Source of the DNA: Anniella stebbinsi
Lineage: Eukaryota > Chordata > Lepidosauria > Squamata > Anniellidae
Direction: 5' to 3'
DNA: 64,000 nucleotides
Assembly: GCA_029215795.1 (NCBI GenBank)
Contig: JARDYH010000001.1
Location: forward strand, 119,376,533-119,440,532
Shown here: one piece after another, positions 10,523 to 21,815 of the stretch
Numbering within the stretch: position 1 is the first letter of the stretch
Layout of the letters: every line of letters starts with the position of its first letter
Notes under the pieces: model-generated
What the model was told of the DNA's origin: nothing
The model's input: the letters and a program-made list of their open reading frames with translations, nothing else
The model's database searches: none
Made by a program: the position numbers and the translations under genes

Positions 10523-11511
10523 GGCTTCTAACAGAATGAAACCATTACTACCACAGAACATAGTGAATATACTGGTCTTTTATAACAAAAAACCTTGGCT
10601 AAAAGAAAACTTATTTAGCTCCATCTGACTACTAAGCAGAACCTCCCCCCTTGTCAGTCCTCTTTGCACCCAAGGTTCTCTGATGGATCAATAGCTGTTA
10701 ATTAGTTCAGCACCCTAAGTGATATTTGTTATTACACCTTAGCTTAATCATCCTTAGCTTACCCTTTTTTTTGGTGTGGCTCCCTGCCCCCTCCATTCCA
10801 AACTCTACTGAGGTTGGCAACTAAACAGGCATGAGTCCAACAACCCAATATTATTTGGGTGTGACTGAAGTTATAGGGACAACACATACTCCACAACTTT
10901 CTCCAACAGGCAAAGTTGGGGACATAATGATAGCTGGCCAGGAATCAACATTAAGAACTGGTTTTATAAGCAAGACCTGGACAACTGCAGGTTCAGGATT
11001 TTCTTGCATTCATTTCCACTGAATAAAGGTTTATCCCAGGCATGAATGCCCCCAACTTTTCTCAGGTTCATTACACAACCCAGATAAGTATGGGTCAATT
11101 ATATTAAAGTCTTTAATCCATATAAGTTTGTAAAAGAAATTGGCACTGGTCCAATCAGACAGGACGAAATTAAGCTTCCCTTCCAGATTGAGTAGGGAAG
11201 TAAGTATATTTGTCACAATATAAAGTTTACCATGACAACACACTGTAATCCTATTAGTCTACTTTTCCAGACACTGGAAAAGTTAAATTCAGCATATTGC
11301 ATATACACCAGACATATGTCAGCATGTTTTCTGTATATTTGTATTACATAGCCTGCTATTTTCAGTCATCCAGCCCTCTGAATGACACATTTCATGTTAG
11401 CTGAGGGGATTGTATAAATAAGGTTTATAGTTTTGCTTGAAAACATTCATTTTTTGAATTTTGTTATATGGCATTTAGATGACAAAACTCTTTTGCAAAA
11501 TAGTGCATGCG
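10523..11511. other. No recognisable feature
   Basis: Unassigned, AT-rich; open frames are short and unlike any known protein. Confidence 0.4.
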
Positions 11512-11534
11512 CACACGCACACACACACACACAC
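11512..11534. repeat. (CA)n microsatellite
   Basis: CA dinucleotides with one GC interruption. Confidence 0.9.
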
Positions 11535-11980
11535 GTATGAAGAATAAACCCACCCAGCCCCAAATACCATTGGACAAACCAATTCTCAGTCAACTTTTGG
11601 AAGGTTCTTAGTGCTCTAGGCCAATACTGAACCTCTCTCCAGGGACATGGAAAAATTGCAGTCAAGTGGAAGTAGCCTCTTCAGCATTCAACTAGACCTT
11701 GTGCAACACCAATAGCATTTGCTGATTTGACAGATTTCTCCAAAAACCTGTTGTGCCAGACGTTGCATTAATAATGTGTCACACTAGCACAACGTAATTT
11801 ACATTAGCATTAGGACTGAGCAGGATACTACCTCGGGTTCAGGGGTGCAGCTGGCTTTGAGGGGGGGCCTAGCAAGTTGCCACTCCTCCCCAATCACACA
11901 TACACACCGCTGCAGTTGCTCTTACTAACCTGACCCCCTTCCTCCTTTTTTAAACTAAAACCCTCTCATTTTAAAACTTA
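11535..11980. other. No recognisable feature
   Basis: Unassigned; a G-run near 11861. Confidence 0.4.
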
Positions 11981-12148
11981 TCTGAGTAGTAGTGATCTGA
12001 ACCAATTAGACTCTGCCTTTGGGAGGGACACAGCCAACGAGAGTGCAGAAGTGGAAAAGGAACTGTCTTTCAGTGACTCCTGTGCCCTCACTGGGCATGA
12101 CCTCCAAAGGCAGTGTCTGATTGGTTCAGATCACTGCCGCTCAGTGAA

Positions 12149-12183
<35 letters not shown>
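11981..12183. mobile_element. Fold-back element with adjacent (ATG)n
   Basis: The arm at 11981-12026 (GTGATCTGAACCAATTAGAC, CTGCCTTTGGGAGG) is the imperfect reverse complement of 12101-12147 (CCTCCAAAGGCAGTGTCTG, ATTGGTTCAGATCACTGC), with a 74-bp loop. An ATG/GAT microsatellite at 12149-12183 directly follows. Probably the core of a non-autonomous DNA transposon. Confidence 0.6.
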
Positions 12184-12892
12184 CGACGATTACGACTACT
12201 GTTGAAGTGCTTCTTTTTCCTAGTGGGGTCAGGCTGGGCCAGAAAGAGAGGGAAGAAGTCACTGATCACCAGCATCAACAACTTCTTTAGTTCTGGGGGT
12301 TGTACATCCTCTCCATAAATACAACAACATGAGAATGGTGTAATCCAATGGTAAAGTACTCAACCATCAAGAGTAATGCAATTCAGTTAAAATATTAAAT
12401 TATGTCAATTGTTTGTATCAAATTTAAATAGAGGGAAACAAATGCTTTCCTGAATTTAAACTGTTTAGCCTCATTAAAGGTACTAAAACTGTTTTTCATG
12501 CTCTCAGTACAACTAGTAGTGTTGAGCACATTTTCTTCTGTATTTTTAAATAAAACAGTGGGAGTCCTCCTGGTAACTTTGAAACTTATTACCATTGGGT
12601 TTTTATTTTATTATTTTATTTGTTTATTTTGCAGTACCAAAAGGATCATTTTTAAAATTATTTGGTCTCCCCACCACCATTCCATACCATATTGCAAATC
12701 ACTGGAGGTAGCAGTAGCTTGCATCTGATCCACAGTGTATCTTCTCTTTCATGGCACAGTAGTTCAAAATGAGAGAGAAGGTCATTCTTTCACAGTAAGG
12801 TAAAATACAGGTATCACAGATGTGTGCACAACATGGCTTTCTGTATATTGTTTTGCAACCACTGAAGCTTGTAGAAACCTTCAAGTGTCAGC
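12184..12892. other. No recognisable feature
   Basis: Unassigned, AT-rich. ORFs on both strands overlap each other and show no family resemblance. Confidence 0.4.
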
Positions 12893-13402
12893 TGCCCTTT
12901 CCACACCATAGGAGCGGAGAGGGCAGGAAGCGGGGAAACCATTTCCGGGATTGCCGTGATTAGGCTGCACCAGAATGCAACGGCCCAGGCTTCTACCGGG
13001 CCATCGCAACTCACACCGGCCATTTTTTAAAAAGATCCGCGGAGGTGTGCATGAGCGCTCCTGAGCAAATGTAAGTATATATCCCTCCTGCCATCCTGGG
13101 ATGGTGATTTCGCTGCCCCCCCAATGGCCTCAGAGCCACGTGCTGCGGCTCTGTGGCCATCGGTACAGCTGCGCTTACTCACGGGTAAACACAGCTGTGC
13201 CCGGGATGGGCGGCCACTCCAGCCGCCCAGCTCACTGCACTTCCGGGAGCAGGGAACAAAGCGGGATAATAGTGTTCCCTGAACTCCCGGGAAAAAGGAA
13301 GGCTGGCCCCTGCCTGCTTGCAGGATGCTCTGTGCGTTATGCGGATTCTCCGCAAGCAGGCAAGGGCAGCCCCGGGAAAAATGGCTGGTACGGAAAGGGC
13401 CA
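12893..13402. mobile_element. GC-rich non-autonomous DNA transposon, GGCCCTTTCC termini
   Basis: Inverted termini GCCCTTTCCACACCA and TGGTACGGAAAGGGCC bound about 510 bp that are markedly more GC- and CpG-rich than the flanks. The same termini bound a shorter element at 59804-60138, and both carry a GCCATTTT-TTTAAA core. No transposase is encoded. A 117-codon open frame inside is a composition effect. Probably hAT-like, but I find no convincing 8-bp duplication. Confidence 0.65.
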
Positions 13403-14705
13403 ACATTTCAGTTTTCCAGGCAAGGGTAATATTTTATTCCTGAACATATATTGAAATAGCAATAGTATGCACTGCCATTCCTTTCGACTAAATCTGAATT
13501 TTTCAGTCAATTATTTGATGGCAGCGCTGGCTAACTGTTATGATATTTCTAAAAGGCAACCTCTCTTACACCTGCATCACAAGCAGAGAGCAGGGGGAAG
13601 AGAGGAGTAATTGTGCAGAGACAGGAATTGGTTATAAATAGCCACAATCTTTTAATCACAGAGGTTGACATGGCATACAAGAAGGATCCAGTCACTGGGA
13701 AGCCTAACAGCTGGCCAGTCCAGTACTGCCAGCCCATTGGGAATGGCAGGAAATATCAGACCACCTCAGCATGGAATGATAATGTGGGCCCCTCCTACAA
13801 CTTGGGTGCATGGAAGCCCCCATGTTGAGCTGGAGCCTTAAAGACCCACTGCAAGATCCTTTATTGGGAACACCCTTTGGAGAATGAGGGAGTGTCCTTA
13901 CTCCTGAAATGGATCCATCCCAGTGCCTTCAACATACAAGTTATGACAGAAATAACAGAAGCAAGTAGTGATAGGATCGACAGTATTGTTGTAAGGCCAA
14001 AAAAAAAACACCAAACTGCACAGCCTCAATTGTGCCAACAGATAATATTCCTACCCCAAGGGCAGACCAGAAAGGGAATTCTCCCTCCCAGGTCTGCCCC
14101 CAGGATCCACTCCCAGTAACCAACCAGTACTGCTGTGGTGATTGGCTTCTCATGCCTGCCGCTTCTCATGTTGTGCAATGGCGCAAATGGTACCCCAGTA
14201 CATGGGGACCTGAGATTCCAGGAGTTAACATCCTAGATTATGCCTATCATTTTAAGCAGACCTAGCCGGGAATAACCCCAGTTAAACACAATAGGTCTCA
14301 TTTCCAGGTAAATATGCATAGGGTTGCACTATTCACCTTCTATAACAATCTGTTGTGAAATGAAAGCATGTAAAGATTCGGACATAGTGGCTTACTCCAC
14401 TAGGTTTATGACATCGCTCTATAGCCTTTTTATTCCATTAATAAGCAAGAAATTTGTTTTGACTCAAATGCATTAAGTTGTTTTTGTTTATTTGTTTGTT
14501 TGTTTTTTGTCCTCTTAGCTTGCTAGGGTTTTGTGGACAAAGAGCAGAAATCTTCCCATGTTATCTCACAGATAAATTTTGCTTACAAAAATGAACTAGT
14601 TACTTGGCTGACTCTTTGCCATTTGGTCTGTAAAACACTGATCTATGTATTTAACACCCAAACTAGTTCAGGATACCTACTATGATATTTTACATCTCTT
14701 TTTAT
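13403..14705. other. No recognisable feature, about 1.3 kb
   Basis: Non-coding. Several 60-80-codon overlapping frames on both strands (13549-14265) were inspected and show no domain. A (TTTG)n-like tract lies near 14487-14510. Confidence 0.4.
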
Positions 14706-15312
14706 TAGGAATGTGCACGCCCAAAAATATCGTATTTTATGGTTATTGGAATTTCGGACCAAAACAATTATCGTCTCTGATAATATTATAGGTTAATCGT
14801 ATCGTCTTCACGATAATTATTGGAAATCCGATATTTAATTTGCAGCCCCATTGTGCCCTATAGAGCTGATTTTTTTAGAAAAAAATGCCTATAACTTCTG
14901 TATACAGGCTTGTTACAGGCTTGAAACTTGGTCACAATGCTTATGGGGTATGCCTAAGTATGTGTATGAAATTTGAGATCGATCCCTCCAACCCTTGATT
15001 TTATATGAATTTATTAAAGAACGTTTAAGTTCTGACAGGTCAAAAGTTGCACAATCTTTAAAAAATTCATATAAAATATAGGGGTGGAGAGATTGATCTG
15101 AAATTTGGCACATATGTGTAGCAACATGTGCTAGACATGTGTATGAAATTTGAGATCGATCCCTCCACCCCTCAATTTATATGAATTTATTAAAGATCCT
15201 GCAACTTTTTGTCAGGTCTGAATGAACACACGTGGCGAGCTGTCATTCTGACCTGTCAGAACTTAAACGATCTTTAATAAATTCATATAAAATCGTGGGT
15301 TGGAGGGATCTA
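14706..15312. mobile_element. DNA-transposon remnant with four alternating inverted units
   Basis: Opens with TAGGAATGTGCACG, similar to the terminus near 48258. It then holds one ~55-60 bp unit (GAAATTTGAGATCGATCC... to ...TGAATTTATTAAAGA) four times in alternating orientation: plus 14968-15030, minus 15052-15106, plus 15145-15199, minus 15269-15310. Short GACAGGTC / TTGCA spacers separate the units. Likely a fold-back DNA transposon that was internally duplicated. Right terminus not found. Confidence 0.6.
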
Positions 15313-16390
15313 AAATAACACTAAAGAAAACTAAAGGACTAAAAAGCTTTGGGAAAATCTCAATGGGCATTTTCCAGTCCTGCCCGCACATTACCAGGAT
15401 CTACACTAGTACAATGGAAGATCTGTGGAGCTCGTGAAAGAGTATCCCATTGTGGAAACAGATGATTCCACTCTCCTTAAGTTGTTTTAAGAAGTGCTAC
15501 TTCCTGTTGTTTTAGCTGTTGGTCCCACAGGTGCAATAGAATGGAGACATAGTAGAGCTATTGGATACTGACCAATAGCTGCCACCACCTCATATCTTAC
15601 CTCCAGCATCCATGAGCTGTAAGAAATATTCTCATAGAGCTAGCCTTCTGAGCTTTGAATTTTTCCCACATCAATGAGTTGGTTCTCATAACTTTATGTG
15701 CATAGTATCAAAAATTTAAATATTTCAGGAGTGTCAGCTTTTTTGTACATTAAGATCCAAAGATTGAAAAATCAGGATTCCAAATTACTTCTGTGGTGAT
15801 TAATAATCAAAACCTGAAGGAATGTAAAGATTCAAATAATTGTCTGACTTAAAACTTTATGATGACAAGACACACAGTAGGATTCCCTGATTTCAAAAGG
15901 TAAAAATAAGTGATGATATACCTAGAGTTACTATTAAATTTGGAATATCTATTCAGTAACTAAAGATAAAACAAATAATATTGGTTAGATTAAAACATGA
16001 TCAGGATATTTATCTGGATCAGGTGTTTCTTCACCGTATTAGTGCTATTTTCATTGTGTTAGTGCAAAGGAACCAGAATTTAGCGTAAACATCATTAGCT
16101 CTCTGATTAGATTTTTAATAGGGCTATTACTTGGTTCCTTTCTAAATAGCTTTGTTCTGTAAATGTGCTCTGTTTTCTGGTATTTGTCTATAAATGGGTA
16201 ATTTCCATTTTTGTTCCAGATATATTAAGTTGTTGTTTTTTCTCCATCTGCATTGCATTTTGTTGCCTTGCCTTTTGGAAAAGTTCATATGTACTTATTC
16301 ATTCATTCACACATACATATATACAATATATATATATATATGTCATCCTATAACGTAAGTTCTTTGGGCTGCTTAGAGGAATAAACTATT
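15313..16390. other. No recognisable feature; short (TA)n
   Basis: A (AT)n tract lies at 16318-16341. Remainder unassigned. Confidence 0.4.
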
Positions 16391-17209
16391 CAAATTAAAA
16401 CATGAAGTTTTAACAAGATAATATAAATACCATAAAACATGGCTGATGCAACACAACTATAAAATCAAAAGAGAACAGAGAAAAGGGACTTTGCAGCATG
16501 TATGTACACAATTAAAAACACAAAGCAGACGAATAAAAATCCACCTAGCTTAAACTGCATGAAACCACTTTATAATTTTAAAGGCCTGAAGATGGGAAGA
16601 TCTTTGGCTAGTGCAAGACGGTCATTAAAGTATGTGCCAGGTGGACTACTCTAGGGAGAACACTCCAGAACTGAGGGGCCATAGCCACCCTCATACCTTG
16701 CTAATCAAGTCAGATATCTTTGGTCTCCCAAGAATATCTATGGAAACACCACTATGTCATGACAGAGCTTTGTTCCCATTGGGTCATTCTGCCTCAGGAA
16801 CACTGCTGGGCTGTTGACATCACCCAAGCCACCATTTAAAGTTCACTAGTGTGTAAGCAAAGCCTAAAATTATAACAAAACTGATTAAAACATCATCTAT
16901 TAGCAGTTCTCAGTAGTCCAAGAAAACAAACAAAAATATCGGGAGCACCTAAAATATGTCAAAGCTGGTATCAAAGGATCTACCAGTGAGAGCATTCCAA
17001 AAGTTGGGAGTATTTCCCTGGGCACCATCCACTGCATTTCAGTTAGGTGGGGCACCCAGGGAAAGGGCCAAAAGGATGATCTCAGTGGCCAGGCACATAG
17101 ATATGAGACTAGGTGATCCAACTGATATCTGGGTTCTCCACTGTGTAGAGCTTCAAGGGTTAAAATCAGCATTTTAAATTGAGCTCAGAAACTTACTGGG
17201 AGTCAATGC

Positions 17210-17528
17210 TAGGCTGACCATTTGAAAAGGAGGACAGGGCTCATGTAACTTTAACAGTTGTAGAGAAAAGGGAATTTCAGCCAGTGTCATTTATATGCAA
17301 TTAGTTCCTGGTGAAATTCCCTCTTCATCAGAACAGTTAAAGTTGCAAGCCCCTGCCTTCTTTTGCATCTGGTCACTCTAGTATAGTGCCTGCAACTTTA
17401 ACTGTTGTGATGAAGAGGGAATTTCACCAGGAACTAATTGCATACAAATGACACTGGCTGAAATTCCCTTTTCTCTACAACTGTTAAAGTTACATGAGCT
17501 CTGTCCTCCTTTTCATATGGTCAGCCTA
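17210..17528 (+). mobile_element. Palindromic hAT, TAGGCTGACCAT variant
   Basis: A 319-bp near-perfect fold-back. The left arm TAGGCTGACCATTTGAAAAG.. and right arm ..CTTTTCATATGGTCAGCCTA are complementary along ~145 bp around a short asymmetric centre (CTGCCTTCTTTTGCATC). Flanks GTCAATGC (17202-17209) and ATCAATGC (17529-17536) match at 7 of 8 positions, consistent with an aged hAT target duplication. Non-coding. Confidence 0.87.
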
Positions 17529-17570
17529 ATCAATGCAATTGTTTTAAAATGGGCATCATATGATCTTGTC

Positions 17571-17695
17571 AGGCCAGTTCTACACCATGCAGGATATAAC
17601 AATATGAAAGCAGTTTGAAATCAGTATATGGAGTGTAGATTGTGCCCAACAGTTGTCAATACTGTTACAAAGCAGTGATGTAGATCCTGCCCTGG
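17571..17695. mobile_element. MITE, GGCCAGATCTACACC family
   Basis: Starts AGGCCAGTTCTACACCATGC and ends GTAGATCCTGCCCTGG, with the family interior (GCAGTTTGAAATCAGTATAT). Inserted in the same L2 as the preceding hAT. Confidence 0.75.
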
Positions 17696-17787
17696 TCCCG
17701 ATTAGCAGTAGTATTCTGAGCTAGCTGCCATTTCTAAACTGCCTTCACATAAAGAGCATTGCAACAGTCCGGTCTAGAAGTTACCAA

Positions 17788-19885
17788 AGAATTACAGAAC
17801 CATAGAATAGTAGAGTTGGAAGGGACCTTTAAGGCCATCAAGTCCAAACCCCTGCTCAACGCAGGAATCCACCATAAAGCATACCTGACAGATGGCTGTC
17901 CAGCTGCCTCTTGAATGCCTCTAGTGTGGGAGAGCCCACAACCTCCCTAGGTAATTGGCTCCATTGTCGTCTTGCTCTAACAGTCAGGAAGTTTTTCCCG
18001 ATGTCAAGCCAGAATCTGGCTTCCTGTAACTTGAGCCCATTGTTCCATGTCCTACATTCTGGGTTGATCGAGAAGAGATCCTAACCCTCTTCTGTGTGAC
18101 AACCTTTCAAGTATTTGAAGAGTGCTATCATGTCTCCCCTCAGTCTTCTCTTCTCCAGGCTAAACATGCCTAGTTCATTCAGTCTCTCCTTGTAGGGCTT
18201 TGTTTCCAGACCCCTGATCACCCGCGAAGCCCTCCTCTGAACACGCTCCAGCTTGCTGCATCCTTCTTAAAGTGTGGTGCCCAGAACTGGATGCAATACT
18301 CAAGATGAGGCCTAACCAGTGCTGAATAGAGGGGAACCAGTACCTCGCACGATTTGGAAGCTATACTTCTGTTCATGCAGCCCAAAATAGCATTTGCTTT
18401 TTTTGCAGCCACTTCACACTCTTGGCTCATATTCAACTTGTAATCTACAACAATTCCAAGATCTTTCTCGCTTGTAGTTTTGCTGAGCCAAGTATCCCCC
18501 ATCTTGTAACTGTGCATTTGGTTTCTTTTTTCTCGGTGTAGAATTTAGTATTTATCCCCATTCAATTTCATTCTGTTGTTTTCAGCCCAGCATTCCAATC
18601 TATCAAGATCACTTTGAAGTTTGTTTCTGTCTTCCAGGGTATGAGCGATCCCACCCAATTTTGTGTCATGTGCAAATCTGATAAACATTCCCTGCACCTC
18701 CTCGTCCAAATCATTAATAAAAATGTTGAAGAGCACTGGGCCCAGGACTGAGCCCTGCAGTACCCCACTCGTTACCCCCCCCAATGTGAGATGGTACCAT
18801 TGATAAGCACTCTTTGAGTCAGATTCTGTAGCCAACTGTGGATCCACCTAATAGTTGTTCCATCTAGCCCACTTGTCACTAGTTTATTAATCAGAATGTC
18901 ATGGGGCACTTTGTCAAAAGCTTTGCTGAAGTCAAGATATACTATGTCAACAGCATTCCCACAGTCCACAAGGGAGGTTACCCAATCAAAAAATGAGATC
19001 AGATTCATCTGACAGGGTTTGTTCTTGACAAATCCATGCTGGTTTCTAGTAATCACTGCATTGTTTTCAAGGTGCTTACAGATTGACTTCTTTATAATCT
19101 GCTACAAAATTTTCCCAGGGATGGATGTCAGACTGACCAGTCTGTAGTTCCCAGATTCCTCCTTTTTGCCCTTTTTGAAGATAGGAACAATATTAGCCCT
19201 CCTCCAGTTGTCCGGCACTTCACCCATCTTCTATGATTTTGTAAAGATAATAGACAGTGGTTCTGACAGTTCCTCTGCCAGCTCCTTCATTACTCTAGGA
19301 CGCAGTTAGTCGGACCCTGGAGATTTGAATTCATTCAAAGAAATTAGGTGTTCCTTGACCATTTGTTTATCAATCTCAAACTGCAATCCTGCCCCTTCAG
19401 CTTGTACTTCACTTTTTCTGGGGGGGGGGGGGGTCATAGACCCGCTTTTGGGAGAAGACTGAGCCAAAGTAGGAATTGAGCACTTCGGCCTTTTCTTTGT
19501 CATCTGTTACTGATCTGCCATCCTCATTAAGCAGTTGAACCACCATTTCTTTCCTCTGTCTTTTACTATTCACGTATCTGAAGAAAGTCTTTGTATTGCT
19601 TTTAGCCTCAGCTAGCCTCAGCTCGCTAGCCTCAGCTCCTTCTCAGCTTTAGCCTTTTTGATACCATTCTGGCACTTCTGTGCTACTTGTTTGTACTCTT
19701 CTTTTGTAGCCTGGTCTTCCTTCCACTTCCTACATGTATCCTTTTTATTTTCAGGTCATCTCTAAACTTTTTGTGGAGACACTTTGGTTTCTTCTGTTGT
19801 CTTCTATCTTTTTTCCTTGTTGGAATTGTTTGTAATTGTGCCTTTAAAATTTCCTTGGATAAAAGCTTGGATAATCATGGCCAAG
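17788..19885 (-). mobile_element. CR1 LINE, 5' truncated, RT-coding remnant
   Basis: A 2.1-kb reverse-strand CR1. Its 3' end lies at 17788 (CATAGAATAGTAGAGTTGG). Minus-strand frames give, in order, a linker part (19306-19503), RT with HGFVKNKPC, YLDFSKAFDKVPHDIL (18772-19056), QGSVLGPVLFNIFINDLDEE and LEDRNKLQSDLDRLECWAE (18545-18847), then YSALVRPHLEYCIQFWAP (18218-18517). The catalytic FADD box reads FAHD at 18665-18676, and frameshifts separate the blocks. The endonuclease domain is missing. A G14 run lies at 19420-19433. Inactive. Confidence 0.95.
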
Positions 19886-20533
19886 GTATCTCATGAAAAG
19901 GTCACAGTCCTCGTATGAGCCATAGCTCATAGAAGCTACCAAATAATTTAATATTTGCTAGATGCAAGTTAGATATTGGTAAAATACATGTTTCTCTCAA
20001 ACATCTTTGTTAAATGCACTGATAATTGAAAAGGATAGTCTCAGTTAAATAGGCAATAATGGGGGGAACAAACTCATGGGTGGGGGGGGGGGTTAAGGGC
20101 TGCACCCAATGTTCTTTTATTTTATTTGTTTTGGAAGTAGCAGATTTGATGCAGACAAACAGATTAACACGAAAACATCCACCTTGCTGAACATTCATGT
20201 GGAGTTTTTGTTTGGCAATCTTTTGTTCCACTGGCTTCTGCTTAAAGCCATTTTCCTCCTCCTCCTGTGCTGTGTTTGGCTTCATTTGCTCAAGCTGCAG
20301 TTTAGTCCAATTGGATATGACAATCCATGTGATTTTGTTTATGAAAATCAGTGACACCACACCATTCAATATAATATTATGATGTTATCAACAAAATCAT
20401 GTGAGTCACTGTGATGTTCTACTGTTTGTAGTTGTAAATATATTGCAAAGTTTATTGTTTGCGATATGCATTTGTTTATATCTTTAAAAGGAAGTAAGAA
20501 TAATAACAGGTAAAGTAAATAACTAGGCTGAAA
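19886..20533. other. No recognisable feature
   Basis: Unassigned; a G10 run near 20083. Confidence 0.4.
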
Positions 20534-20984
20534 TGTACTTACTGTTTGTAGTTAAAGGTCTAGGTAAGTATGGAGTGCCTGGATTGGCTGGCTGTGTGCC
20601 TGACTGAAAAGTGAGTGCTGATTGACTAGTTGTTTAGAGTGCCTAGATTGGTTAGTTGTGTAAGAGTGGGAGGAGCTAGAGAGCGAGGGGTTATATATAT
20701 ATGTGTCTGACAGAGAGAGCTGACGGTTGATTGGGGGAGATTTGAGGGGGATTTTTGAGAGAGATGTTGAAAGGGATTTGAGAGAATTGAGATAAAATTT
20801 TAGAGTATAGATCAAATGAAGAACAGTTTATAAATGTATAAGAGTTCTGACTGAAACCAATAAGCATTGAAACCTTGTAACCGATACGCAATTGAACTGA
20901 ATTAGCTATTAAGCTTGTTGACACACAATTTCTTATTAATAAATTCTTGTTAATTCCCTCTACTGGTGTGGTCTGTGGGTGTAC
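20534..20984 (+). mobile_element. LTR of an LTR retrotransposon or ERV
   Basis: Organisation fits an LTR: possible 5' TGTACTTACTG end, direct-repeat-rich U3 (TGCCT(G/A)GATTGG..), GAGGGG followed by TATATATATA at 20692-20702, and AATAAA at 20938-20943. A U5 ends near GGGTGTAC at 20984. No target duplication identified, so both ends are approximate. No matching second LTR lies in the window. Confidence 0.6.
20692..20702 (+). promoter_or_regulatory. TATA box of the LTR
   Basis: Alternating TATATATATAT after a GC-rich GAGCGAGGGG. It lies about 245 bp upstream of the AATAAA signal, a spacing compatible with U3 to R. Confidence 0.5.
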
Positions 20985-21250
20985 CTGAGAAGGTACTGGT
21001 GGCAGCAGAACAAAGAAGTTATCTGGAGGCCAGTTGCTGGGCTGTTGTGCTGTGGTGCCTAAATAGTAAAGGAGAGACAGGGGCACAGCAGCAAGTGGTC
21101 GAGGATAACCTCACAGTCACCATTGCTAATAGAATTAAATGGCAGTGTGAGCAAATCAGGTTGATGACTATGGTGGCGAGGAAGAAGAAGAAAATAGCAC
21201 TAAGAAGAACATGGGTGTGTGTTTGGAAGACATGCTGAAAGTCATGGAAA
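20985..21250 (+). mobile_element. Start of LTR-element internal region
   Basis: Thirteen bases after the LTR lies TGGTGGCAGCAGAAC (20997-21011), placed where a primer-binding site would be. A leader and a short frame reading NMGVCLEDMLKVMEKR (near 21208-21255) follow, reminiscent of a gag start. The element stops at a microsatellite; nothing of protease or polymerase is present. Assignment is inference. Confidence 0.4.
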
Positions 21251-21270
21251 AGAGGTACTTTCCAACCTTC

Positions 21271-21305
21271 ACACACACACACACACACATACACACACAC
21301 ACACA
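21271..21305. repeat. (CA)n microsatellite
   Basis: Interrupted once by CAT. Gives spurious Thr-His and Val-Cys open frames on both strands. Confidence 0.95.
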
Positions 21306-21339
21306 AAACCACAACAACTCACACACAAGGTTAGGGCCA

Positions 21340-21680
21340 GATTTACAGCATCATCAGTTGGGGGGAGGGGGGAAGAATCATGGTTCCCTACCATTGCTTC
21401 TCCACCCCTGCTCCTTTTCTGCATTACTTCCTCTTCCCAGAGAAGAAAGAAGAAGTAATTAAAGACCACATGGCCCATCCAGGGGACATTTTTATCATGC
21501 CACTTTTCCTGCACAGAGCAGGAAATGGCGGCACATTCCGTTTCCCCAAAGAAAGTCAGAATAAGAGGTGTCCATTTTGTGATGGAAAAAAGCAAAGAAG
21601 GAGCAGGAGGCAGACAACAGCATCTAAAGGATGTGCCAAAAATTGTGAGTGGGCAATAGTGAGCGTGCGATAAAATGTTT
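21340..21680 (+). mobile_element. DNA-transposon remnant, family shared with 39635-39890
   Basis: Shares in order GAATCATGGTTCCCTACCAT, the AGAAGAAAGA block, CCACATGGCCCAT, CATTTTTATCATGCC, TTTTCCTGCACAGAGCAGG and AAATGGCGGCA with the inverse of 39635-39890. Open frames across it are not conserved between copies, so it is treated as non-coding. Confidence 0.6.
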
Positions 21681-21696
21681 GACTGATGAACCCCTT

Positions 21697-21815
21697 AGTC
21701 ATTCATGGTAGACCCACTGAAATCAGTAGGACTCAAGTTAATAATACGTAGCTTAAGCCCCACTGATTTCAATGAGTCTGTTCTAAATATAACTAAATCT
21801 GAATCCATTCCAAAA
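21697..21815. mobile_element. MITE, GGATTCAGACTTAGTCAT family (degenerate)
   Basis: A short palindrome-like element: GTAGACCCACTGAAATCAGT.. and ..CCCACTGATTTCAATGAGTC. Related to 24164-24290 and 40255-40382. Confidence 0.55.

Larger units (their letters stand above)
16391..17787 (-). mobile_element. Old L2-type LINE remnant (minus), host of later insertions
   Basis: Reverse-strand L2 3'-coding/3'UTR signatures occur twice, at 16640-16690 (CCAGAACTGAGGGGCCATAG) and 16985-17200 (ACCAGTGAGAGCATTCC, ..AGGGTTAAAATCAGCA, TTGAGCTCAGAAACTTAC). They resume at 17537-17570 and 17696-17787 (AGAGCATTGCAACAGTCC, AGAAGTTACC). It is broken by a palindromic hAT (17210-17528) and a MITE (17571-17695), and meets a CR1 at about 17788. 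It may be two fragments. No intact frame. Confidence 0.6.

Noticed and set aside
13101..13454. 117-codon frame in a GC island
   Set aside because: Lies within a GC-rich non-autonomous DNA transposon; the GC content explains the lack of stops.
14968..15310. CRISPR-like repeat-spacer array
   Set aside because: Units alternate in orientation, are diverged and number only four, in a vertebrate genome. A fold-back transposon explains them.
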